From assembly GCA_964385465.1 (NCBI GenBank), contig CAYLPJ010000057.1, forward strand, positions 1-43,961: a stretch of DNA of 43,961 nt. Direction: 5' to 3'. The notes beneath the pieces were generated by a model that was given only the letters and a program-made list of their open reading frames with translations, was not told the DNA's origin and made no database searches. Each line of letters starts with the position of its first letter. Positions within the stretch are counted from its first letter, which is position 1. This stretch comes from CAYLPJ01 sp964385465 (GTDB lineage Bacteria; Planctomycetota; Phycisphaerae; SM23-33). The position numbers and the translations under genes were made by a program. This document shows, piece by piece, positions 23,104-31,938 of the stretch.

Positions 23104-26100
23104 CGACGTACGCCGTACTCATCGCCGCCGCCCTCCTGGCAGCACCCGACGACCAGGCCTTCTGGGCCCTTCGCCCGGGCTGGGCCGACATGGAGCGCCC
23201 GAAGATCGAGTGGAAGGACACCTGGGACGACACGCTGAGCGACAACACCCGCGTGTGGGTCGAACAGCTCAGGAAGCAGGTCGAGCGCAGCGAGGTCCAC
23301 ACCCGCCTGCGGGTCTACCAGGCGCATCTTGCCGACAAGGCCCTCCAGCGCGGCGGGCTCACCGAGACCGACCGCATCCGGGCCCGGCTGCACAAGGCAT
23401 ACTGCCTGGCGAGCATCGGCCTCGAGGAGCAGGCCTACGCCACGGCCGTCGGCGTGATCGAGGACCATCCAGGCCGGCTGGCCGCCGCCGCGGAGGCGGC
23501 CTGGAAGATCATCGACCGCGCCAACGAGGAACGCGACCCGGAGAAGATCGCCTACGGCGCCGAGCGGCTGCTGGCGCTGCACGAGGCGGGCTTCCTGCCC
23601 GTCGGAGACAAGCGGCTGGTCCGGGCGCTGCTCAAGCGGATCGACGTCCACATCGCCCGCCGGCGACTGGGCCTCGCCCGCGACGACCTCGACCGCCTCG
23701 CCGAGCACCTCCGTGACGACCCGACCCAACTGCGGATGCTGCGGGCGAGGCAGCTCCATTACGCCGGCCGACCTCGCCAGGCGATCGAGCTGGCCGAGGC
23801 GGTCGCGGAATCCGATTCCGACCGGAGGATGCTGTCGGCTTTCCGCCGCGCGGCCGCCGAGCGGACCCGCCCGGTGTACCCCCGCCGCCTCGAGCTCGAG
23901 ACGCGGTACGAGGTGTTCGTCGCCCACCCCCGCGGCCGCACGGCCGAGGCGGCCCACGAGCTGCTGACCTCGACGGCGGACAGCGAGGCGATCGCCTGGA
24001 TCGACGAGGACCTCCACGCGTCGCTGTGGCGTGTGATCCAGCCGGCGGTCCGCGGGCTGGATGGCGCCGAGGCCCGGCGCCTGATCGAGCTTCAGCAGCG
24101 TGCGGCGGAGGACCGGATCGCCGAGCGCGGCCCGGGCGGGGATGGTCTCGGCGCGGCCGTGGACGTATTCCGCCGTTGCCCCCTGGCGCCGGCGGCGCAG
24201 GAAGACCTGCTGCGGGCCGCGGCCGACGCACTCCGCGCCGGACACGCCGGCCTGGCGATGCGGTGCTTCCGGGACGTCGCGGACGCCGCCGGCTCCGGCC
24301 CGGCCGCCGCACGGGCCGCCCGCGGGCTCGAGCTCGCCGGCCCGTTGACGGCACCGGTCTCCGAGCCGCCCGCCCGGGCCGACGACGACATGACCGAAGC
24401 GGCCCTGACGCTGCCGGGCCCGCCGGCGTGGGTCCCGGGGCAGTTCGGCGGCGTCCGCGCCGCCGCGCGGGAGCTGTGCTGGTGGCAGCACGGTGTGCTG
24501 ATGCCCGCCGGCGAGGGCACGCTGCTGTACGGGCCGAACCTGCTGGCCTGGTACCCCCCGGGGCGCGACCGCCCGGCCTGGGTGCGGTCGGCCAACCTCC
24601 GCTGCGGCTGGCGAGGCGGCTACGACCCGATGGCCCACGACAACCGCCTGGTGCTGCCCGGCCCGGCCGAGCCCGCCATCGCCGACGGGAGGATCTTCTG
24701 CCGATGGGGCCTGGACGCCGCCACGGCCCTGCCGGCGCACCTGGCGGCCTTCGACCTGCCCGGCGGGCGGATGGCGTGGTCCACCGACGGGGACCCCGCC
24801 TGGCGGGGCCTGCGGCCGCTCAGCGAACCGGTCGTCGCCGACGGCAGGCTCTACGTGCTGGCCATGCACGCCCACGCGGACGTCAATACGCCGCTGGAGC
24901 TCGTCTGCCTGGACACCTCCGGCCGGACGCTCTGGAGACGCCTGATCGCCCATCGCACCCTCACCGTCCACGGCGGGCGCGCCGGCCCCTTGAGCGGCCG
25001 GCGGACGAACGTCGCCGCCTACGGCGCAGCCCTGTCGGTAGCCGACGGCGCCGTGTACGTCTCGACGTCCGCGGGCCTGGCCGCCCGCTGCGATGCCCGC
25101 GACGGGCTGGTCGAGTGGGTGCGGTCCTACCCGCGGATGACCGACCGCCAGAACGTCGCCCTGTTGGTCCGCGGCGGCCCCCAACGGCCGCTGATCGTCG
25201 GCGACCTGGCGATCTTCCTGCCCCGCGACCTCCTCGGCGCCTTCGCCGTCGATCGCGACACCGGTGCCGTCGTCTGGGACAGCCCGTTCCTGCCCTCCGG
25301 CTGGGCCAGGGAGATCCCCGGCGGGCGGCTGCTCTGCGGCGACCTCCACGGACTGAGCGTCTGCAGCGCCGCCACCGGCCGGGCCACCTGGACACGAAGG
25401 CTCGACGACGCCCCGCCGACGCGACCCGCCGTCGCCGGCGACGAGATCCTCCTGCCGACACCCGAGGCCCTGCTGCGGCTGAGCCTCGCCGACGGCACGA
25501 CGAGGGGCTCCCGGGCCTGGGCCGGCGAGCCGCCGACCGCCTTCCGCGCCGACGGCAAACGCCTGCTGACCGTCTCGCCCGCCGCCGACCGCGACACGCC
25601 GGCCGTGGAGAAGGCCTTCGCCGAGCAGCGCCTCCCGGCCGGGAAGCCCTTTGCCCTGCCCACCGATCCGGGCGAGCAACTGCCCCGCGTCGGCGCGAGC
25701 CTGCGGGCGCCCCCGCCGGAGGCCAGGCTCCCCGACGGGCGCGTGCTGCTGGCCTCGCGGGACCTGCTGGAGCTCGTCGACCTGCCACCGAAGTGGCGCG
25801 TCCACTGGCGGCGACACGTCCGCCCCGGGCTGTGGAACGTGCGGTGGCTGGGCGGCGACCTCCTGCTGATCCACGCCCGCGAGGTCGTCGTCCTCCACGG
25901 CCCAACGGGCCGCCCGAAGTGGCGCCACGAGGCCCGGGACGGCATCGGCGGTGTCCGCGAGCTGGGCGGGCACCTGCTGCTGGTCCACAACGGCCGCCCG
26001 GCGGCGGTCTCCCTGCTGGAGGCGGCGACGGGGCGGTTCCTCTGGCGGGGCCGGCCGGGCCAGGGGGCCGTCCGCACCTCGTCGCCGAACCTGCTGGACG

Positions 26101-29100
26101 CGACCGTCCGCGGCAAGACGGCCTGGTTCCTCGTGAACAACGAGTACCACGGCAAGGAAATCGCCCTGGTCGCCCGGCGCGTCTCCGACGGCCGACGCCT
26201 CAGCGTCCGGCGGCTGGACACGATGCATCGCGGCCACGCCAGGGGCTTCTTCGCCGACGGCTCGCTGTTCTACGTGGACACCGACGGGCACGTCCGCGAG
26301 ATGCCGCTGGCCTCGCCGGAGAAGGAGCTCGTCTACGCCAAGGACATCCTGGCCCGCAAGACCGGCCGGCGGTTCTACGTGCGGGAGATGAAGCTCACCG
26401 GGCCTTGGCTCCAGGTGGAGACCTACAACTACGACGGCGACGACAAGAGGCACGTCCTGGTCTTCCGTCGCGGCGAGCCGGACTACACGCTCACGCTCCG
26501 CCGCTGGGGGCGGATCGACGGCGACCGCATGTGGGACTACCACACCGAATCGCTGGGGTTGATCGACCTGGAGCAGCGCAAGGAGCTTCGCCGCTTCAGG
26601 CTGCCCGAGGTCTACCGCGACTCCTGCGAGATCGTCGACTTCCACGTCGCCGGCGACCGACTGTACACGGCCGCGTTCAGCCGGGACGAGCGCCGCGAGG
26701 ACACCACGCTCCGCCTGGACGCCTTCGACGCCGAGACGGCCGAGCACCTTCTCCGCCAGGAAACCGACCTGCGCTACTGGAGCAGCATCGGGCACGACCG
26801 CTACCTCGGCCGGCGGCTGGCGCTGCTGGCCCCGCAGGCGATCTGGCACGACGGGGTGCTGACCCTCGCCGGCGCCCGCGGGCTGAGCACGTTCGCCCCG
26901 GCGCAGGCGGCGGCTTCGCGAGCCGAGGAGCCGGTCATCGCGCCGACGCCCGAGCCGATCGACCCCGACGGGCGCCGCGACGACTGGCCGGCCGGCAGCG
27001 ACCGCGACGTCCCCGGCGCCCGCGGCGCCCGCTGGATGCTCACCCACGACGACCGGAACCTGTATTTCGGGCTGGCCCACCCCGACCGCGACGGGCGGTG
27101 CCGAACCGGCGGCGGGCTCCGCGCCGGCGGCGACTGGCTGGAGCTGGCCCTGGTCACCCGCAGCCGGTCGCTCCGCTTCGCCGTCGGCCGGGGGCCGGAC
27201 GGGCGCGTCCGCGCCGAGCCCTTCGGCAACGGTGCCTCGGCCCCCGACAGCCTCCGCGCCGCCTGCCGCCACGACCTGGCCCGCGGGGAGACCGTCTACG
27301 AGCTCGCCCTGCCCTTCGAGGCGGTCGTCTCGCGGGACCGCGAGGGGCGCTGGCGGCGGATGCGCCTGGCAGCCACCGCCTGGGACGACCGCCCCGCCGG
27401 CGGGCCGGTTCCCGTCGCACGCGTCGGCGACGGGCTCGGGCTCGCCTCGCCCGTCGAGGCGAAGTACCTTCCCTTCCGCCTCGGCCGCCTCCAGCTCCCC
27501 CACCGCCGCGCGGCCCTGGCGCTGGCACGCGGGGCGATCGGGCTGCCGGAGGTCACCGACCTGCTGCGGGCGGTCATCGGCGACCTCGCCCCCGACCGCG
27601 ACCGCGTCCCCCGGCCGCTGGTCGAGCTGCTCACGCACCACGCCCGCACGCCGATGGCCCTCCGCGCGATGGTCGTACTGGACCTGGCCTACCGCGAGCG
27701 GATCGACGAGGACCCTTCCGAGATGATCCTCGCCGCCGCCGAGGCCGCCGGCGTGCCCCGGCGCGTGCGCCAGAAGTACCTCGCCGCCACCCGGCGGACG
27801 CTCTCGCAATGGGTCCGCATGGACACGAAGCAGAAGCAGCAGATGGTCATGGTCATGCTCCGCGACGGCGAGGGCAACTGGGGCCACCGCGTCTACTGGG
27901 GCAACTCGCGGATCGCCGACGGGCGGCACGGCACGGAGGAGCGGAGGCAGGCGGCCGAGAAGGCGCCCCCCGGCGGCCAGTGGGCCGAGCTCACCGCGCC
28001 CCTGATCTGGATCGACATGCACGACCGCCCCATCACCGGCCTGCGGCTGATCCTGTGGGGTCATGGCTGGCTGGACCGCACGGCCGTCCGGTGGCCCGGC
28101 GGGGAGAAGGTGCTGCTGGAGGACGCCTTCCCGGCGGGCGAGGTGGAAAGCGACCTCGAGTGGGTAACCGATCCGGTGATGAGCGGGCGGAAGGCGCTGG
28201 CGAAGACGAGCTCGCGCCCGTTCCGTGGCATCTCGGCGCGGATCGAGCCGAACGAGCCGTTCACCGCCCACCTGGCGGGGCTGGGCGAGACGCCGAAGCT
28301 GGACGCCGACAAGGCCCGCGCCGCCCTTCGCGCCCACCTGCCCGAGCTGGGCGACAGCCCCTTCCGCAAGCCGCTGCTGGAGGCCCTGATCGGCCTGGCC
28401 GGCGACGACAAGCAGCGCGTCGCCGAGACGATCCGCTGGGTCCTCAAGGCCGACCCCGACTCGCCGGACGCCTACGACCTGCTCGCGCGGCTCCGGGGCA
28501 ACTACCGCAGCCGCAACATGGAGGACTGGCCGGACCGCCTCGCCGCCGTGCTGAACGAGGTGGACATGCCCGAGGAGAAGGCCTACCTCTTCCGCACGCG
28601 GCTGCTCGACCGCCCCCCCAACCCCATCGAGGCGTTCCGCGTGCTGGGCCCGTTCCACGTGGGCAAGGAGACCAAGCGCACGGAGTTCTCGCACCCGCTG
28701 GAGGGCCGGGCGATCAACCTCACCCGCGGCTGGCCCGCCGCCGGAGACGAGAAGGCCCGCTGGCGGCTGGTCGAGGCCAAGGACGGCTGGGTGGACCTCG
28801 ACGCGTTCTACGGCGACGAGCACGACTACGCCGCCGCCTACGCCGCCTGCTGGCTGCTGGCCCGCGAGCGGACGGCGGTCCGGTTCGACCTCGGCGCCGA
28901 CGACCACGGCAAGCTGTGGATCAACGGGCGGGAACTGGGCAAGGCCTTCACCGGCGGCGGCGACGAGCGCCGAGCCCACCGCATCCGCGGCGTGCTCACG
29001 GAAGGCTGGAACGAGCTGGTCTACCGCGTGATCGACGACGAGCGGAACTGGGGCTTCTCCGTCGAGCTCTACCGCGCCGACGGCCGACCTGTCGGCGACG

Positions 29101-29138
29101 CCGTCAAGGCCTTCTCGATCCCGCCGGGGAAGAAGTAG
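23100..29138 (+). CDS. Giant secreted multidomain protein: helical repeats, PQQ propeller, CBM9-like and lectin-like domains
   Basis: About 2012 residues from the TTG at 23100, whose TTGA overlap with the previous stop and immediate signal core (TTYAVLIAAALLAAP) favour it. An ATG at 23040 would add 20 residues. Residues 20-430 are helical TPR-like repeats. About 435-1275 are a PQQ/WD40-like propeller (LAAFDLPGGRMAWSTDGD, AFAVDRDTGAVVWDS, LLEAATGRFLWRGR). About 1285-1470 are a CBM9-like domain (IDPDGRRDDWPAGSDRD, WMLTHDDRNLYFGLAHPD, GDWLELALVTR). Helical and beta segments follow, including a second sandwich domain near 1580-1720. The final module (1845-2012) starts FRVLGPFHVG and contains ADDHGKLWINGREL. 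No membrane anchor or enzyme motif is found. An extracytoplasmic scaffold or binding role is an inference. Confidence 0.88.
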   Translation: MTTYAVLIAAALLAAPDDQAFWALRPGWADMERPKIEWKDTWDDTLSDNTRVWVEQLRKQVERSEVHTRLRVYQAHLADKALQRGGLTETDRIRARLHKAYCLASIGLEEQAYATAVGVIEDHPGRLAAAAEAAWKIIDRANEERDPEKIAYGAERLLALHEAGFLPVGDKRLVRALLKRIDVHIARRRLGLARDDLDRLAEHLRDDPTQLRMLRARQLHYAGRPRQAIELAEAVAESDSDRRMLSAFRRAAAERTRPVYPRRLELETRYEVFVAHPRGRTAEAAHELLTSTADSEAIAWIDEDLHASLWRVIQPAVRGLDGAEARRLIELQQRAAEDRIAERGPGGDGLGAAVDVFRRCPLAPAAQEDLLRAAADALRAGHAGLAMRCFRDVADAAGSGPAAARAARGLELAGPLTAPVSEPPARADDDMTEAALTLPGPPAWVPGQFGGVRAAARELCWWQHGVLMPAGEGTLLYGPNLLAWYPPGRDRPAWVRSANLRCGWRGGYDPMAHDNRLVLPGPAEPAIADGRIFCRWGLDAATALPAHLAAFDLPGGRMAWSTDGDPAWRGLRPLSEPVVADGRLYVLAMHAHADVNTPLELVCLDTSGRTLWRRLIAHRTLTVHGGRAGPLSGRRTNVAAYGAALSVADGAVYVSTSAGLAARCDARDGLVEWVRSYPRMTDRQNVALLVRGGPQRPLIVGDLAIFLPRDLLGAFAVDRDTGAVVWDSPFLPSGWAREIPGGRLLCGDLHGLSVCSAATGRATWTRRLDDAPPTRPAVAGDEILLPTPEALLRLSLADGTTRGSRAWAGEPPTAFRADGKRLLTVSPAADRDTPAVEKAFAEQRLPAGKPFALPTDPGEQLPRVGASLRAPPPEARLPDGRVLLASRDLLELVDLPPKWRVHWRRHVRPGLWNVRWLGGDLLLIHAREVVVLHGPTGRPKWRHEARDGIGGVRELGGHLLLVHNGRPAAVSLLEAATGRFLWRGRPGQGAVRTSSPNLLDATVRGKTAWFLVNNEYHGKEIALVARRVSDGRRLSVRRLDTMHRGHARGFFADGSLFYVDTDGHVREMPLASPEKELVYAKDILARKTGRRFYVREMKLTGPWLQVETYNYDGDDKRHVLVFRRGEPDYTLTLRRWGRIDGDRMWDYHTESLGLIDLEQRKELRRFRLPEVYRDSCEIVDFHVAGDRLYTAAFSRDERREDTTLRLDAFDAETAEHLLRQETDLRYWSSIGHDRYLGRRLALLAPQAIWHDGVLTLAGARGLSTFAPAQAAASRAEEPVIAPTPEPIDPDGRRDDWPAGSDRDVPGARGARWMLTHDDRNLYFGLAHPDRDGRCRTGGGLRAGGDWLELALVTRSRSLRFAVGRGPDGRVRAEPFGNGASAPDSLRAACRHDLARGETVYELALPFEAVVSRDREGRWRRMRLAATAWDDRPAGGPVPVARVGDGLGLASPVEAKYLPFRLGRLQLPHRRAALALARGAIGLPEVTDLLRAVIGDLAPDRDRVPRPLVELLTHHARTPMALRAMVVLDLAYRERIDEDPSEMILAAAEAAGVPRRVRQKYLAATRRTLSQWVRMDTKQKQQMVMVMLRDGEGNWGHRVYWGNSRIADGRHGTEERRQAAEKAPPGGQWAELTAPLIWIDMHDRPITGLRLILWGHGWLDRTAVRWPGGEKVLLEDAFPAGEVESDLEWVTDPVMSGRKALAKTSSRPFRGISARIEPNEPFTAHLAGLGETPKLDADKARAALRAHLPELGDSPFRKPLLEALIGLAGDDKQRVAETIRWVLKADPDSPDAYDLLARLRGNYRSRNMEDWPDRLAAVLNEVDMPEEKAYLFRTRLLDRPPNPIEAFRVLGPFHVGKETKRTEFSHPLEGRAINLTRGWPAAGDEKARWRLVEAKDGWVDLDAFYGDEHDYAAAYAACWLLARERTAVRFDLGADDHGKLWINGRELGKAFTGGGDERRAHRIRGVLTEGWNELVYRVIDDERNWGFSVELYRADGRPVGDAVKAFSIPPGKK

Positions 29139-29625
29139 GCGGAAGCACCCGCCAGCCGGGATCCGGCCTCAGATATCACATGCCGGATATCCGGTGTCAC
29201 ATCACAGATGCCACAGAGTATATATCCTATGGCAGATATGATACGCATTCCAGTTGGTTCTCGGGCGTTCCCGCCCTGCCTCTTGCCGTGTAACAGCCCA
29301 GGGCTTCAGCCGTGGGTTCATTGCGGTGCGCCCTGAGCGATGGCGCCCCCGGCCGATGACCGATGGCCTTCGACGGCGCCAGCCTGCCACGATCGGCATC
29401 GTGGGCAGGCGCCGGCGAATGAAATGGGTCTTTGGCCCGTGGCGTCAGCGAACGCATCGGGTTCACGTCCGGATACGGCCCCACGGCTGAAGCCGTGGGC
29501 TGTTACGCAACCGGGCATGCACGAGAACCAAGTGGGACACGTATGATATCTGTCGCTTGAGATCCGCGCCGTGAGGTCCGAGAGATCAGCGCTTTGCGGC
29601 GCCTGCCCGCCCCTTCCCGCATCGC
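29139..29625. other. Convergent 487-bp intergenic region
   Basis: It lies between the 3' ends of the giant propeller gene (plus) and the HEAT gene (minus). It contains the palindrome CCGGATATCCGG at 29183-29194, an AT-rich stretch at 29217-29242 and the long inverted element at 29233-29552. No credible gene is present. The whole could act as a two-way terminator. Confidence 0.6.
29233..29552. repeat. Long imperfect palindrome of two inverted REP-like units
   Basis: The left unit (29233-29391) and the right unit read on the other strand (29552-29397) align over much of their length. Both open CAGATATxATACG, continue CCAxTTGGTTCTCGxGC, and share TAACAGCCCAxGGCTTCAG followed by CCGTGGG (left copy from 29291, right copy ending at 29505). 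Both end near the centre in GGCGCC..TGCC..ACGAT. The inner core CCCACGGCT/AGCCGTGGG (29480-29499) is itself a hairpin. The layout is that of a REP doublet (BIME) or fold-back MITE. No transposase is encoded nearby. Confidence 0.75.
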
Positions 29626-31938
29626 TCAGGGAGCGAAGGTCACGCGCGGCGTGCGGGCCCCCTTCTCGTCGGTGACGCGGACGGCGAATCGCCACCATTC
29701 GCGGAGGTTGGCGACCTTCACCAGCAGGCGGCTCTTGCCGGCCGGGAGGGTCACCTCCGCCTCGCCGTCGCCAGCCTCGCCCTCCCGGTAGACTTCCTTG
29801 CCGTTGAGCCAGATGGCGCACCCGTCGTCGTGCCGGACCTCCAGGCGCACCGGCCCGGCGGTGACGGCGTGGAGCTCGGTCAGCGCGTAGGCGACGTTGT
29901 GATGCACCGGGGGCGGGAAGGCGTCGTGCAGCGCCACCCTGCCTCGGACGCCGTCCACCTGCCACCCCTGCCAGGCGAGCGGGCGCTGCTCCTGCCCGGG
30001 CGCGATGCAGCGGGTCAGCGCCGCATCCAGCATGGCGGCCAGGGCGGTCGTCGCGCCCGCCGCGACGATCCGCGGGTTGGCGAACAGGACCGGCCGGGCA
30101 CCGGCCTCGCCGGCGGCGGCGACCAGGGACAGCTCGATCGTCCGCCCGGCATGGTCGGCGAGCGGCAGCTCGATTTCGTTGGCGTCGTCGGCATCGGCCA
30201 GCGCGGCGGACCAGACGTCGTTGCCGTCGATCGCGACGGCCGCCCGGACGGGCTTGTTCCTGCCCTCGCCCTCGGCGAGCGAGACGGCCGTCCGCAAGCT
30301 GGGGGCGTTTTCGGGCACGTCGATGCTCCAGGTCGCGATCGTCCGTCCCGGCGCGACCGCGGGAGGCGTGATGCGCACGCCGGGGGGCGAGCCGTTTCCG
30401 CCGACGGGCTCGATGTCGGCCTTGGCGTGCATGCGGTAATCGGGCAGGGCCCGGTCGAGGTCGACGCCGCGCTCGGGCGGGAAGGGCCTGACGAAGCCGC
30501 GGTTCTCGCGGTCGTTGGGCAGCGGGCCGAGCAGTTGCCATCGCGTCAGGTAGCCCTGTGCGGCGGCAACGGCGCGGCGTGTGCCCGGGGATTCGGCGCC
30601 GGCGAACGCGCGGGCGACGTGGCGGCGCCTGTCGGCGTCGGGCCCTCCGAGCGGCCGGTCCAGCAGCCTCACGGCGGCGGGCAGCTCCTCGGGCGCGGCG
30701 CGTTCGACGAGGACCGCAAGGGCCCGTTCGACGGTGTCCCAGTCGTCGCTGGTCAACGCGGCCGAGAGGTAGGAGAGCATCCCCTCGGGGGGCGAGCCGG
30801 TGGTGGCCTCGGCAAGCGCGGAGATGGCGACCTTGCGGACCGAGGAGCTTTCGTCGGTCAGCCGGGGCTTGAGCGCGTCGAAGAGGTCGACGCTCTCACA
30901 GCGGGTGACGGCCCGCACGGCGGTCTTGCGAACGTCGGCGTCGTTGGCGTCGAGCGCGTCGAGAAAGATGTCCTTCCGCGCGTCGGCGTCGCCGGGGGCG
31001 ATCGCGGCCAGGACGGCCTCGGGCGAGCGCTCGAATCGCTCGGGATTGCGGCGGTAGGCGGCGGCGACGGCGTTCCGCGCCTCCTCGTCCCCGACGCGCC
31101 CGAGCAGCCGCACGGCGTCGAAGGCCAGCGAGAGGCTCTCGCTCTCGCAGATCACCTCGACCAGGCGTCGCCGGAGCACCTCCGGCGGGTAGGCCAGCAG
31201 GGCCTCGGTCGCGCGGTGTCGGATCGCGTCGCCCTTGCCGTCGGCGGCCCGGCCGAGAAGGGGCACGATGTGCTCCGGCCGGCGGAACGAGCCCAGCGCG
31301 CCGACGGCCTCGAAGCGGACGCCGGCGTCGTCGTGGGCGAGCAGCTCGACGAGGCGTTTGACGGCCTCGTCGGTGCCGACGAACCGCAGCGCCCGCACGG
31401 CGTAGCGGAGCAGTTCGACGGGCGTGTCCTCGGCGTCCAGCAGCGGCTGAGCGATGGGCCAGGCGTCGCGCCCCCACAGCCGCCCGGCGGCGAGGACGGC
31501 CTGGCAGCGGACGGCGAGGTCCTTGTCCTTCAGCGCCGCGCGAACGGTGGCGTCGGCCTTCGACGAACCCAGGGCGCCCAGCGTCTCGACGGCCGCGGCG
31601 CGCAGGGCCGGCTCGCCGCTGCGGGCATGCTTCATCGCGACCGGGAGCATCTTCTCGCCGACGATCTCCGCCAGCGCCCTGAGGGCCCTGCCGCGCAGCC
31701 AGGGGTGCCCGTCGCCCTCGAGGAGCTTGCGGAGGGGCTCGGCGGCCCGCTCGGCCCGCCACCGGCCGAGCTGGACGATCGCGCGGTGGCGGAGCACCCA
31801 GTCGCCGGCGTCGAGGTCGTCGATGGCGCGGGCGACGTCGAGGGGCGCGGGCTTTCGCGGTGCCGGCTCGGGCGGCTGGGGCGCCGCGTCGGCCGGGGCC
31901 AGGCAGGCCGCCAGGATGAGACACGCCGCGCCGGTCAT
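29626..31938 (-). CDS. Secreted HEAT-repeat protein with C-terminal sugar-binding-like module (lipoprotein candidate)
   Basis: 770 residues from the ATG at 31938, which overlaps the stop of the upstream gene by four bases. The N-terminus MTGAACLILAACLAPADA has a LAAC lipobox at residues 9-12 but no basic n-region, so lipidation is possible rather than sure. Residues 40-440 are HEAT/PBS-type repeats: LRHRAIVQLGRW, LRAAAVETLGALGSS, VRCQAVLAAGRLWG, VRFEAVGALGSFRR and VRKTAVRAVTRCE. From about 465 a beta module follows, beginning WQLLGPLPNDRENRGF and FPPERGVDL. It includes near 700 RHDDGCAIWLNGKEVYREG. That module resembles the C-terminus of the convergent giant protein. It is the last gene of the MoxR/vWA operon; its role is probably protein- or glycan-binding at the envelope. 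Confidence 0.85.
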   Translation of the reverse strand: MTGAACLILAACLAPADAAPQPPEPAPRKPAPLDVARAIDDLDAGDWVLRHRAIVQLGRWRAERAAEPLRKLLEGDGHPWLRGRALRALAEIVGEKMLPVAMKHARSGEPALRAAAVETLGALGSSKADATVRAALKDKDLAVRCQAVLAAGRLWGRDAWPIAQPLLDAEDTPVELLRYAVRALRFVGTDEAVKRLVELLAHDDAGVRFEAVGALGSFRRPEHIVPLLGRAADGKGDAIRHRATEALLAYPPEVLRRRLVEVICESESLSLAFDAVRLLGRVGDEEARNAVAAAYRRNPERFERSPEAVLAAIAPGDADARKDIFLDALDANDADVRKTAVRAVTRCESVDLFDALKPRLTDESSSVRKVAISALAEATTGSPPEGMLSYLSAALTSDDWDTVERALAVLVERAAPEELPAAVRLLDRPLGGPDADRRRHVARAFAGAESPGTRRAVAAAQGYLTRWQLLGPLPNDRENRGFVRPFPPERGVDLDRALPDYRMHAKADIEPVGGNGSPPGVRITPPAVAPGRTIATWSIDVPENAPSLRTAVSLAEGEGRNKPVRAAVAIDGNDVWSAALADADDANEIELPLADHAGRTIELSLVAAAGEAGARPVLFANPRIVAAGATTALAAMLDAALTRCIAPGQEQRPLAWQGWQVDGVRGRVALHDAFPPPVHHNVAYALTELHAVTAGPVRLEVRHDDGCAIWLNGKEVYREGEAGDGEAEVTLPAGKSRLLVKVANLREWWRFAVRVTDEKGARTPRVTFAP

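Noticed and set aside
29202..29546. Several short open frames within the long palindrome
   Set aside because: They mirror one another because the DNA is an inverted repeat; their sequences reflect the repeat, not a protein family.
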